A stretch of DNA of 9,658 nt from Chloroflexia bacterium (GCA_013698285.1 JACCVE010000424.1:1-9658); one strand, 5' to 3'. Numbered from the stretch's first letter, positions 1 to 6,050 are shown. Numbers and translations: made by a program. The notes: generated from the sequence alone by a model not told the origin.

Positions 1-1152
1 CGGTTGGCGGGATCTGACGACGAGCCGCGATTTGGCATGCTGGAGACGGTCCGCGAGTTCGCCCAAGACCAACTCGCCGCAAGCGGTGAAGACGTCACGC
101 TGCGAGGGGCGCACGCGGCCTATTTCCTCGCGCTTGCCGAGCACGCCAAACCCCACCTGTCTGCCGCCGGCCAAGGCGCCTGGCTACGACGGCTCGAGGC
201 GGAGCATCCCAACATCCGCGTGGCGCTCGCGACGCTGGCAGCGAGCGACGACCACGACGCGTACCTGCGCCTGGCCGCCAACCTCGGGGTCTTCTGGTGG
301 ATGCGCGCCCACCTCGCCGAGGGTCGGCTCCACCTCGAACACGCGTTGGCCCGTGCGGCGGCGCCGACGCCGCACCGCGCGGAAGCCCTGACGGGCATCG
401 GCCGGATCGTCACCAGCCAGGGAGACCTTGCCGCTGGGGAGACGTGGCTGCGGCAGGGCGAGGCGCTGGCGCGTTCGCTCGACGTCCCAGGGCTTCTCTG
501 GCAGGCGCTCTTCGAGCGCGGACAGGCAGCGGAATACGCGGACGACGACGCGCGGGCCGTTCCGCTCTATGATGCGGCCCTCGCCGTCGCGCGCGAGCTG
601 AACGACGCCCAAGCCGCCAGCGTCCCGCTGTGGGCGCTCAGCGAAGTCGCGTACGGGCGCGGCGACCTCGAGACCTCAGGGCGACTCGGCGAGGAAGCCA
701 TCGCGCTGCTTCGTTCGGGCGGCGACGAGTTCATGCTGAGTTTGTGCCTGGTGACCCGCGGCGGGGTGGCGCTCGGGTGGGGCGATCTGCCCTGCGCCGT
801 CGTCGCCTACCAGGAGGCACTCGAGCTGGCGCTCGGCATCGAAATGCATTGGGTCGTCGCCGGCGCGCTGGCCGGATTCGCCGCCGTCGCCGCCGCGCGC
901 GGCCACCATGTCGCCGCCGCCGGGCTGCTTGGCGCCGCCGCGACCATCCGGGAGGCCAGCCACCAGGATCGCTTCGCGAACTTCTACCACCACGCCCAAA
1001 CAACCCAGGCCGTGCGCGCCGCAGTGGGTGAGGCCGCCTTCGTCGCCGCCTGGGAGGCCGGCCGCGCCATGCCTGCCGAGGAAGCGGTCGACCTCCCCCG
1101 GTCCCTCGGGCTGCTCGAGAAGGGCGGTCCGTGCGTGCCAACGGCGAGGTGA
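1..1152 (+). CDS. ATPase/TPR-type transcriptional regulator, C-terminal part (partial)
   Basis: The reading frame is open from base 1, so the gene starts upstream; 383 codons are visible. The first residues carry the motif RFGMLETVREFAQDQL followed by HAAYFLALAEHA. This is the junction typical of COG3903/AfsR-like predicted ATPases, where an NB-ARC-type ATPase plus winged helix (here outside the window) is followed by a helical TPR-like region. The rest is Ala/Leu-rich helical repeats of about 35-40 residues (GDLAAGETWL, GDLETSGRLG, GDLPCAVVAY), the usual scaffold for sensing or protein contacts. The tail GEAAFVAAWEAGRAMPAEEAV is the usual end of this family. Many relatives carry a LuxR-type HTH after it; here the protein stops about 20 residues later with no HTH, so the output domain must be N-terminal or absent. 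Family assignment is strong; ligand and target genes are unknown. Codon third positions are C-rich, unlike the + strand genes further right. Confidence 0.8.
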   Translation, partial: RLAGSDDEPRFGMLETVREFAQDQLAASGEDVTLRGAHAAYFLALAEHAKPHLSAAGQGAWLRRLEAEHPNIRVALATLAASDDHDAYLRLAANLGVFWWMRAHLAEGRLHLEHALARAAAPTPHRAEALTGIGRIVTSQGDLAAGETWLRQGEALARSLDVPGLLWQALFERGQAAEYADDDARAVPLYDAALAVARELNDAQAASVPLWALSEVAYGRGDLETSGRLGEEAIALLRSGGDEFMLSLCLVTRGGVALGWGDLPCAVVAYQEALELALGIEMHWVVAGALAGFAAVAAARGHHVAAAGLLGAAATIREASHQDRFANFYHHAQTTQAVRAAVGEAAFVAAWEAGRAMPAEEAVDLPRSLGLLEKGGPCVPTAR

Positions 1153-1218
1153 CCCATGCGGTGAGCAGTACGGGGTTGGATCGCAGACGACGGAAGCCCG
1201 CGCGTGCCGACTCACTGA

Positions 1219-1234
1219 AGAGGTGCTTACCTCT
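1219..1234. repeat. Short perfect hairpin at the low-coordinate edge of the IS remnant
   Basis: AGAGGT, loop GCTT, ACCTCT form a perfect 6-bp stem. It lies 67 bases after the stop of the ATPase/TPR gene and just outside the transposase stop at 1242. No T-run follows on either strand, so it is a poor intrinsic terminator. It may be one end of the IS, because the other end (2083-2101) also begins GAGG and ends CCTC, but the match is weak. Confidence 0.35.
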
Positions 1235-1241
1235 GCCCACC

Positions 1242-1726
1242 TCACGCTGTCGTGGGAGCAAGGAATCTGAGGCAGATCAGGGCGCAGGCCAGGTGGAGTA
1301 ATCCCTGGAGCTGATCGGCTCGTCGCGCGTAGCGGATGCCGAGGCGGCGAAACCCGAGGAGCCAGGAAAGCGTGCGCCCCACGATCCAACGGTACCGCCC
1401 GAGTCGCTCGGAGGAGTCGATCCCGCGGCGGGCGATCCGGGGGGTGATGCCGCGTGCGCGGAGGGCACGGCGCAGGGCCGGGTAGTCATACGCCTTGTCG
1501 GCGTGCAATTTGGCCGGGCGTTTGCGGGGCCGCCCGGGTCGGCCACGGGGACCAACGATGGGCGGGATGGCGTCGACAAGGGGCAGCAGCTGGGTCGAGT
1601 CGTGGGCATTTGCCGCCGAGAGGCGGACGGCGAGCGGGATACCGTTGCGGTCCACGACCAGGTGGTACTTGGAGCCGGGCTTGCCGCGGTCGGTGGGATT
1701 GGGGCCCGTCTGTTCGCCCCCCTTTT
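1242..1726 (-). pseudogene. IS5-family transposase, DDE half (ORF B), catalytic Glu lost
   Basis: This is the downstream half of the transposase, read after a -1 shift from ORF A. Visible family blocks are KGGEQTGPNPTDRGKPGSKY, VVDRNGIPLAVRLSAANAHD, LHADKAYDYPALRRAL (second catalytic Asp in ADK), GITPRIARRGIDSSERLGR and RADQLQGLLHLACALICL. In relatives the block after RYRW reads VVERTLAWL, with the catalytic Glu in VERT. Here it reads IVGRTLSWL: the codon at 1379-1377 is GGG, one A-to-G change from GAG. Downstream, the usual IRYERRAD is IRYARRAD. A GTG at 1655 could start this frame alone, but it would lack the first catalytic Asp and is not an expected start. The protein end is natural, with stop at 1242-1244. 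Family identity is nearly certain; loss of activity is inferred from the missing Glu. Confidence 0.85.
1717..1726 (-). other. Programmed -1 frameshift run (A4G6) between transposase ORFs
   Basis: On the minus strand AAAAGGGGGG lies where the two frames join. Reading ORF A as VRAK and slipping back one base in this run continues as K/R-GGEQTGPNP, the expected family sequence. Slippage in the G tract (GGG re-pairing on GGG) fits best, because four A's are one short of the classic A-AAA-AAG. IS427-group elements are known to use such shifts. Ribosomes now stop at TAG 1763-1765 before reaching it. Confidence 0.65.
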
Positions 1727-1762
1727 GGCTCGCACACTGACGCTGTCCGCGCTCGCCCGGCT

Positions 1763-2059
1763 CTAGTCAATGGCTGCTTCGTCGCCCGGCCAGTTGAGGA
1801 GCGTCTCGTGCAGCCGCTCCCACACGCCGGCTTCCTGCCAGTCGCGCAGGCGGCGCCAGCAGGTGACGGCGCTGCCGCAGCCGAGTTCCTTAGGCAGCAG
1901 GCGCCATGGGCAGCCGGTGCGCAGGACGAAAACGATGCCGCCGAGTGCGGCGCGGTCGGGAACGCGGGGGCGGCCTCCCTTGGCCTTGGGTGGCTCTTTC
2001 GGAAGCAGCGATTCGATGGCTTCCCAAAGGTCATCGGGGACGAGGGGCTGTTTGTTCAT
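1763..2059 (-). pseudogene. IS5-family transposase, DUF4096 N-terminal half (ORF A), premature TAG
   Basis: 98 residues starting MNKQPLVPDDLWEAIESLLP and continuing with GGRPRVPDRAALGGIVFVLRT, CPWRLLP and CWRRLRDWQEAGVWERLHE. This is the DUF4096 N-terminal domain of IS5-family transposases, which binds the element ends. The frame ends GDEAAID then TAG at 1765-1763. Relatives read IDWSRAS at this point, so the stop is a TGG-to-TAG change at the Trp codon. The same frame stays open past the stop as SRASADSVSVRAK and contains the first catalytic Asp (codon 1747-1745), so the nonsense change, not the frameshift, truncates the protein before the active site. The ATG at 2059 is chosen because it begins the family homology; the frame is open further upstream to 2146, but that part crosses the presumed IS end. 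Confidence 0.85.
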
Positions 2060-2294
2060 GGAGGCAAGGATGCCATGCCGGCGAGGTTTTGAAACGTCCT
2101 CTAAATGCTGCGCCCATTTGCCGACAACACGGTCTAATATGATCAACGATTTCCGAACGACGTGTCCCTACCGAAACGGACGTACGTCGTGGAGGACGCA
2201 GCAAGCAACGCCCCTGCAGTATGCGGTATCACCATGGATGGGATCGTGGCGAGGGAACTGGGTTGTTGCGGGAGAGGTGCCGGGACGACCTCGG

Positions 2295-2699
2295 TCAACT
2301 CGCGGCGACGAGGATGTCGGCGCCTCGGTCGGTGTGGACCACCTCGCTAATCGTGGCGGAGCGGGCGTCGTCCGTGGGAGCGGATGCGGCGCGAGAGCGG
2401 GGGCGGATGTCGATCGAGAAGGCGATGCCGAGGGTCTCGGAGAGGCGGACGAGGGTGGGGAAGGATGGGACGTGGTCGGCGGATTCGAGGCGGGCGATCG
2501 CTGGCTGGGGCATGTCGAGGAGGCGACCGAGGGCGGTCTGGGTCAGGCCGTGGTCGGCGCGGTAGAGGGTGAGGCGAAGGGCGACGGCCCGGGCGAGGGC
2601 GAGGCGTTGCCACTCGGATCGGAAAAGTGGATCGACGAGTTGCTCGCGAAGGACAGCGTCAGCATCGATCAGGCCGGTCGTTCCCGGGTCTTCAGTCAT
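2295..2699 (-). CDS. XRE/HigA-like helix-turn-helix protein, third gene of the TA-like cluster
   Basis: 134 residues. Residues about 33-98 form an XRE-type (Cro/C1) HTH: LALRLTLYRADHGLTQTALG, then RLLDMPQPAIARLESADHVP, then the helical FPTLVRLSETLGIAFSIDI. This is the layout of HigA-type antitoxins and single-domain XRE repressors. The 36-residue tail after SIDIRP is Arg/Ala/Asp-rich and unrecognised. The ATG at 2699 is preferred because GGAG lies 6 bases upstream. An in-frame ATG at 2789, two bases after the toxin stop, would give 164 residues with a non-conserved, charged N-terminus and is the alternative. It follows the DUF5615 gene on the same strand, with no HigB-type toxin beside it. 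It may repress the cluster or act as a second antitoxin; which one cannot be told from sequence. Confidence 0.8.
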   Translation of the reverse strand: MTEDPGTTGLIDADAVLREQLVDPLFRSEWQRLALARAVALRLTLYRADHGLTQTALGRLLDMPQPAIARLESADHVPSFPTLVRLSETLGIAFSIDIRPRSRAASAPTDDARSATISEVVHTDRGADILVAAS

Positions 2700-2705
2700 G
2701 TTCGT

Positions 2706-2709
2706 CTCC
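2706..2709 (-). promoter_or_regulatory. Ribosome binding site deciding the XRE gene start
   Basis: GGAG on the minus strand, 6 bases before the ATG at 2699. The upstream ATG at 2789 has no such site, though it could be reached by translational coupling from the toxin stop. Confidence 0.5.
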
Positions 2710-2791
2710 ACCGCTCGATCACTGCCGGTCGATCTCACGCTGCGTTCGAGGATTTTGGCACTATCGTCGATAGGACCGTTTGGCGACATCG

Positions 2792-3163
2792 TTAGAGGTG
2801 GGCGTGGACCGCGTGCTCACGAAGCTCGACGATCAGTCGCTTATCGGGCTCCTGCTGGACGAGGACAAAGAGGTGTTCGAGCAGCGCGATCCGATGGTGT
2901 AGTCGAGCCATGGCGGTGGTGAGGTCGCCGCCGAGGACGATCAGGCCCGCCCGTTTGAAGCGGCCTTTGTCCCGAGGGGGGATGCGGCTCAGGCGGCGTA
3001 GGAAGCCCACGTCCGATGTCACGAGGATCGCGCCCATGGCATCGGCCGTGGCGATGATCTCGGGATCTTTGGCGCCCACGGTAACGTACTCGACATGATG
3101 GCCTCGCTCGGTGAAGAGCTGGCCGAGCCGACGTGGCAGGTTCTCGTCGATCAGGAGCAGCAT
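2792..3163 (-). CDS. DUF5615 PIN-like nuclease, putative toxin
   Basis: 123 residues from the ATG at 3163, typical for the DUF5615/COG4634 family (predicted PIN-like RNases, putative toxins). It begins MLLLIDENLPRRLGQLF, the family's start, with the acidic pair D6/E7 plus N8. It continues GHHVEYVTVGAKDPEIIATA (D33, E35) and AILVTSDVGFLRRL (D51); these spaced acidic residues are the expected metal-binding set of PIN-like nucleases. The C-terminal part (LIVLGGDLTTAMARLHHRIA, then a helical tail) also fits. The intended target would be RNA, which is inferred from the fold. A GTG at 3181 would add six residues (MVDRPV) and begins 12 bases after the antitoxin stop; neither start has a clear SD, so coupling to the upstream gene is likely. 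The gene sits directly between a DUF433 antitoxin gene and the XRE gene. Confidence 0.83.
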   Translation of the reverse strand: MLLLIDENLPRRLGQLFTERGHHVEYVTVGAKDPEIIATADAMGAILVTSDVGFLRRLSRIPPRDKGRFKRAGLIVLGGDLTTAMARLHHRIALLEHLFVLVQQEPDKRLIVELREHAVHAHL

Positions 3164-3193
3164 GACCGGGCGATCTACCACGGAGGCCGTCGA

Positions 3194-3844
3194 CTAACTC
3201 GCCACGCGCCGGTCGTGGTGGGCGCGTGCCCAGGCGATAGCCTCGGCGATGTCCTCGTCGGTCAGACGCGGATAGTCGGCGATGATGTCGGAATGCGACA
3301 TTCCGGCCGCATGAGCGTCAGAGATCGCCGCGGTGGTGATCCGGGTGCCAGCGATGACCGGAGCATTGTTCATGATGTACCGGTCCTGAACCACTCTGCC
3401 GAATTCGTCCGATCGCCGCACCTGGAGCAGGTCGATCGCGTCCTCCATCTCGACCGCGATGTCCTTGAGAAACCACCACAGGATGCCTTGACCCTGAGGA
3501 TGGGACGCCTGGAGGATCATCCGAGTGGCCGGGTCCACGACATAGACCCGTTTCCCGAACGTGCGGAAGCGGAGTCCCGACCAGGGCTCGTCGTAGTGCT
3601 CGGCGAGCCACGCGCCAACCTTCCGAAGCTCTTGGAGCGAGACGCCATGTTCGAGCAATCGCGCGATCGTGCGTAGGCCGACGAGGTCACGGAACGAATA
3701 GACACGGCTGTGCGGACTCCGGCGATTTTCGTCGGCGAAGGTGGGCACGAAGAAACCGGTGTCGTCCCAATAGCGGAGTTGGCGGTCCGACAGCCCGGTG
3801 AGGCGCTGGACAGTTTGGGCGGTGAAGGCCATCAGCGGGGGCAC
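3194..3844 (-). CDS. MerR-type HTH / DUF433 fusion, putative antitoxin and autoregulator
   Basis: 216 residues. Residues about 6-78 are a MerR-type winged helix: FTAQTVQRLTGLSDRQLRYW, then a DTGFFVP segment, RVYSFRDLVGLRTIARLLEH and GVSLQELRKV. Residues about 155-210 are a DUF433 domain (COG2442): the core APVIAGTRITTAAI, then AGMSHSDIIADYPRLTDEDI and AIAWARAH. DUF433 proteins are known as VapB-like antitoxins paired with DUF5615 nucleases, and exactly such a gene follows. Residues about 90-150 (RTFGKRVYVVDPATRMIL, ILWWFLKDIAVEMEDAIDLL) link the two and match no effector domain I recognise. The inferred role is to bind the toxin with DUF433 and the cluster promoter with the MerR domain. The start is GTG at 3844, supported by a strong AGGAGG; the ATG at 3832 is the alternative. 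Likely first gene of a three-gene operon. Confidence 0.85.
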   Translation of the reverse strand: MPPLMAFTAQTVQRLTGLSDRQLRYWDDTGFFVPTFADENRRSPHSRVYSFRDLVGLRTIARLLEHGVSLQELRKVGAWLAEHYDEPWSGLRFRTFGKRVYVVDPATRMILQASHPQGQGILWWFLKDIAVEMEDAIDLLQVRRSDEFGRVVQDRYIMNNAPVIAGTRITTAAISDAHAAGMSHSDIIADYPRLTDEDIAEAIAWARAHHDRRVAS

Positions 3845-3849
3845 GTGTC

Positions 3850-3855
3850 CCTCCT
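3850..3855 (-). promoter_or_regulatory. Strong ribosome binding site of the MerR-DUF433 gene
   Basis: AGGAGG on the minus strand, 5 bases before the GTG at 3844. It selects that GTG over the ATG at 3832. It is the strongest SD in the cluster; the two downstream genes have weak or moderate sites. Confidence 0.7.
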
Positions 3856-3897
3856 CTCCCCAGTTCGAACCCCGATTGACTTGTCATCTTCGGTCAC

Positions 3898-3924
3898 AGT
3901 GTAGCAATGGTAGACCACGCGCAA
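3898..3924 (-). promoter_or_regulatory. Candidate promoter of the TA-like cluster
   Basis: On the minus strand TTGCGC (3924-3919), a 15-base spacer and TACACT (3903-3898) resemble sigma-70 boxes. They would give a leader of about 45 bases before the GTG. The spacer is short and MerR-regulated promoters usually have long spacers, so the assignment is weak. Confidence 0.25.
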
Positions 3925-3939
3925 CGCGCGACGTTGGTC
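3913..3939. promoter_or_regulatory. Imperfect inverted repeat overlapping the candidate -35 (possible operator)
   Basis: GACCA at 3913-3917 and TGGTC at 3935-3939 are inverted copies, with the CGCG-rich 3918-3930 between them. The element overlaps the candidate -35 box of the cluster promoter. It is a plausible binding site for the MerR or XRE protein of the same cluster, but nothing beyond its position supports this. Confidence 0.25.
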
Positions 3940-4086
3940 CAGCCTTTGGTCGGGATCCTTTGCGGGGCTGGCTTCGACACCCTTCCCGTATGACGGGCGC
4001 GTGGGCGGGAGCGACATTGACCATTTCCGGCACCGGATCGCGTGCCCGTTCCCATGGCATGGGCGTCGGCGGGGCAGGACGGTGCT

Positions 4087-4095
4087 TGGTATGCT
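4087..4095 (+). promoter_or_regulatory. Candidate extended -10 element for dppA
   Basis: TGGTATGCT combines a TGn extension with TATGCT (4 of 6 matches to TATAAT). No -35 is visible at the usual distance. A start here would give a leader of about 100 bases. Confidence 0.2.
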
Positions 4096-4201
4096 GTGGC
4101 CCGCGTTTTTGACATTCGCGAGTGGCGGGTGGAGGCCGGTCCGGAGCCGATCCGGTGCCGCCATGAGCCGACCGCGATGGATGATGGGGGGAGTGCCGCG
4201 C

Positions 4202-5050
4202 ATGAACGTCTATGTCTCGGTCGATATCGAGGGGATCACGGGGGTGGTCCACGGGGACATGATGATGGCGGGGCAGCCGGAGTATGGGCGGGGGCGGAGC
4301 CTGATGATGGGGGACGCCAACGCGGCGGTCGAGGGGCTGGTCCGGGCGGGGGCGGAGCTGGTGCTGGTCGGGGACGGGCACGGGCCGATGCGGAACCTGC
4401 TCATCGAGGATTTGCACCCGGGGGCGCAGTTGGTGTCGGGGAGCGGGGACGCGAAGGATTTTTGCCAGCTGGAGGGGGCCGACAGCGACCGGTTCGACGC
4501 GGCGGTGTTCGTCGGGTACCACGCGATGGCGAAGACGTTTAAGGCGATCCACCCGCACACGATCGCGGGGATCGCGGTGAGCGAGCTGCGGATCAACGGG
4601 CGGCCGCACGGGGAGACGGGTCTCAATGCGGCGGTGCTGGCGTCGTTGGGCATCCCGACCGTGATGGTGACGGGGGACGCGACGACGGTCGAGGAGGCCA
4701 AGGCGTTCTTGGGGCCGGAGATCGAGACGGTGGCGGTGAAGCGGGCGGTCGGGCGGAACGCGGCGATCTGCCGGCCGCCGGCGGTGACGCGGCCGGAGAT
4801 CACGGCGGCGGCGGAGCGGGCGCTGGGGCGGCTCGGGGCTGTGGCGCCGTACCGGCCGGAGGCGCCGTGGCGGTTGGAGGTGGACTTCAACACCATGCCG
4901 CAGTGTGACCGGGCGGCGCGGACGGCGGGGATCGAGCGGACGGGGGCGCTGGGCATCACCGTCCACGGGGAGTCGCCCTGGGAGCAGTACCGGACGCTGT
5001 GGGCGGGATTAAGGTCGGCGCTGTACGAGCCGGCGAGCTGGCTGGGGTAG
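4202..5050 (+). CDS. dppA: D-aminopeptidase, peptidase family M55 (DppA-like)
   Basis: 282 residues, the usual length of M55 peptidases, which are zinc enzymes that remove N-terminal D-amino acids from short peptides such as D-Ala-D-Ala and form ring-shaped oligomers in the Bacillus subtilis enzyme. It begins MNVYVSVDIEGITGVVHGDM with D8 and E10. Further ligand positions follow: H60 in GDGHGP, H107 in VGYHAMA and E138 in HGETGLNA. This matches the D-x-E, H, H, E set of B. subtilis DppA, with D8, E10 and H60 at the same numbers. The conserved block GIPTVMVTGDATTVEEAK also fits. The ATG at 4202 is chosen because GGGGGGAG lies 8 bases upstream and the family homology begins there. No peptide ABC transporter genes adjoin it, unlike the B. 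subtilis dpp operon. It has no signal peptide, so it is cytoplasmic, probably acting on recycled peptidoglycan or imported peptides (inference). Codons are strongly G-ending. Confidence 0.92.
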   Translation: MNVYVSVDIEGITGVVHGDMMMAGQPEYGRGRSLMMGDANAAVEGLVRAGAELVLVGDGHGPMRNLLIEDLHPGAQLVSGSGDAKDFCQLEGADSDRFDAAVFVGYHAMAKTFKAIHPHTIAGIAVSELRINGRPHGETGLNAAVLASLGIPTVMVTGDATTVEEAKAFLGPEIETVAVKRAVGRNAAICRPPAVTRPEITAAAERALGRLGAVAPYRPEAPWRLEVDFNTMPQCDRAARTAGIERTGALGITVHGESPWEQYRTLWAGLRSALYEPASWLG

Positions 5051-5181
5051 GGCCCGGCGATCCGGATGGGGTGCTTGGCGAGATGACGCGGGGGACCACG
5101 GGACGCCAGTTCTCCCGGTGGGACTGCCGCGGCCGATCCATCCCGCCACCGCCCGGATGCCGGCTTCGGGTGGCAGCGTTG

Positions 5182-5196
5182 CGGACCTCGGGTCCG
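5182..5196. repeat. GC hairpin in the convergent spacer after dppA
   Basis: CGGACC-TCG-GGTCCG is a perfect 6-bp stem. A second inverted pair, GCGACC at 5231-5236 and GGTCGC at 5247-5252, follows. Both lie in the 234-base spacer where dppA (+) and the P19-like gene (-) converge. No T-run follows either stem, so they are only possible transcription-end structures. Confidence 0.3.
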
Positions 5197-5284
5197 ACCT
5201 CATGAAACGGCTCGAGCCGCCGGCGTCGTAGCGACCGGAGGTCACGGGTCGCCGGTGTGGTCGGGTCCGTTCGCGTGGTCGCGG

Positions 5285-5845
5285 TTAGCCCTTCCCTTCG
5301 ACCAGCTTCTGGTCGGGTTCGACGCTGACGGTGAAGTCGACTTCGACGGGGTCGGCGAAGCGGTTGCCGTTCTCGTGGTCGTGGCGCATGAAGGTGGGGG
5401 CGGCGATGTGGACGTGGACGCCGTAGTCGCCGGGGCCGGGGACGGTCCAGTTGCGGCCGTAGTGATAGAGCCAGGGGTGCCACATGAACGTTTGGGGGTG
5501 GGTGCCGACGTCTGAACCGTCGGGGGCGGTGAGGGTGACGGTGATGTCGAGGGCGGGGATGAAGCGGCCGTCGGCGGCGTCGCGGACGGCGACCTCGACG
5601 TGGGCGTTCTCGTCGATGGGTTCTTGCCAGGCGAGTTTGCCGGAGTCGTCCGGCATCCACATGCCCTCCGCCTCCTCGATGACGACGATGACCTCGTAGT
5701 CGCCGGCGCGCTTGGACTTGGCGCCGGACTCCTCGTCCATGGCCGCGAGGGCGGCGGCGTAGGCGGCACCCTGGGCGGTGGCGAGGGTGAGTTGGGCCTT
5801 GGTCGATTCTTCGCTGGTCTTCATGGGCGGCTTGCGGGTGGCCAT
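5285..5845 (-). CDS. P19/Tp34-like Fe2+ transport family domain protein, no signal peptide
   Basis: 186 residues. Residues about 80-175 form a beta-rich domain: AHVEVAVRDAADGRFIPALD, ITVTLTAPDG, then TFMWHPWLYHYGRNWTVPG, GDYGVHVHIAAP and TFMRHDHENGNRF. This layout resembles the P19/Tp34 family (Fe2+ transport protein, PF10634). In Campylobacter P19 the metal ligands are recalled as H42, E44, M88, H95 and H132. Candidates here are H82, E84, M121, H128 and H155, with identical H-x-E and M-x6-H spacings. P19 proteins are periplasmic or lipoproteins, but this one starts MATRKPPMKTSEESTKAQL with no hydrophobic segment or lipobox. It therefore looks cytoplasmic, or exported by an unseen route. No FTR1 permease is adjacent. 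The ATG at 5845 has GAGGAG 8 bases upstream; the frame is open to 5938 but without a signal sequence either. Family call is moderate; function (metal binding) is inferred. Confidence 0.65.
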   Translation of the reverse strand: MATRKPPMKTSEESTKAQLTLATAQGAAYAAALAAMDEESGAKSKRAGDYEVIVVIEEAEGMWMPDDSGKLAWQEPIDENAHVEVAVRDAADGRFIPALDITVTLTAPDGSDVGTHPQTFMWHPWLYHYGRNWTVPGPGDYGVHVHIAAPTFMRHDHENGNRFADPVEVDFTVSVEPDQKLVEGKG

Positions 5846-5956
5846 GGGGAGTGCTCCTCGCGAGGATCGGGACCCGGGACGGTCGGGTCGTGGTCTGCTG
5901 GCGTGCTGGCGAAAGGTCCCTCGCAGGGGCATGGCCACGGATTCTGTGGATGGCAG

Positions 5957-5984
5957 GTCATATGGAATCCGGAAATAGGGTCAC
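5957..5984 (-). promoter_or_regulatory. Candidate promoter of the P19-like gene
   Basis: On the minus strand GTGACC (5984-5979), 16 bases and TATGAC (5962-5957) each match sigma-70 boxes at 4 of 6 positions. This would give a leader of about 105 bases before the ATG at 5845. It lies in a locally AT-richer patch. Confidence 0.3.
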
Positions 5985-6003
5985 TGGTCGATATCCATCG
6001 TCG

Positions 6004-6024
6004 GGGAGGACCTCGTGTCCTCCC
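6004..6024. repeat. Perfect 8-bp hairpin
   Basis: GGGAGGAC (6004-6011), loop CTCGT, GTCCTCCC (6017-6024). It is the strongest stem in this spacer and lies upstream of the candidate P19-like promoter. No T-run follows on either strand. It could end reductase transcripts in a factor-dependent way, or be an operator; neither is shown. Confidence 0.45.
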
Positions 6025-6050
6025 GGGTCACGGTGGGGTGGCGCTCCGGG

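Larger units (their letters stand above)
1220..2101 (-). mobile_element. Decayed IS5-family (IS427/IS1031-like) insertion sequence
   Basis: Two minus-strand reading frames encode the halves of an IS5-family transposase in the usual order: a DUF4096 N-terminal half (2059 to 1763), then a DDE half (to 1242), joined over an A4G6 run. The size of about 0.88 kb suits the IS427 group. The transposase core 1242-2059 is certain; the ends are not. The high end is guessed from GAGGACGTTTCAAAACCTC (minus strand, from 2101) just upstream of the start codon, and the low end from GAGGTGCTTACCTC (plus strand, from 1220). They share only the GAGG start and a CCTC block, and no target-site duplication could be recognised. 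Two independent lesions in the transposase mean the copy cannot move itself. Confidence 0.75.
3845..4201. other. Divergent intergenic region between the TA-like cluster and dppA
   Basis: 357 bases with no credible gene. It must hold the promoters for both directions. Seen: the candidate cluster promoter and dyad (3898-3939), CCCATG-G-CATGGG at 4051-4063, an extended -10-like TGGTATGCT at 4087-4095, and the dppA SD at 4186-4193. The frame upstream of dppA is open to 4001, but that part has no family homology. Confidence 0.6.

Noticed and set aside
2700..2789. Longer XRE protein starting at ATG 2789
   Set aside because: Possible by coupling to the toxin stop, but the extra 30 residues have no homology and the ATG at 2699 has its own GGAG.
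1770..2795. 341-codon plus-strand frame across the IS and XRE gene
   Set aside because: It runs antisense to two recognisable genes and crosses the IS boundary; its sequence is low-complexity.
4109..4114. TTGACA, a perfect -35 hexamer upstream of dppA
   Set aside because: Nothing like a -10 box lies 16-18 bases downstream; that stretch is GGAGGCCGG-like.
4001..4201. N-terminal extension of dppA in the open frame from 4001
   Set aside because: M55 homology begins at the 4202 ATG, which has a good SD; the 67 extra residues look like translated non-coding DNA.
3884..4966. 360-codon minus-strand open frame, Arg/His/Pro-rich
   Set aside because: It is antisense to dppA, which has every catalytic residue and a good RBS. 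The composition is typical of a shadow frame in GC-rich DNA.
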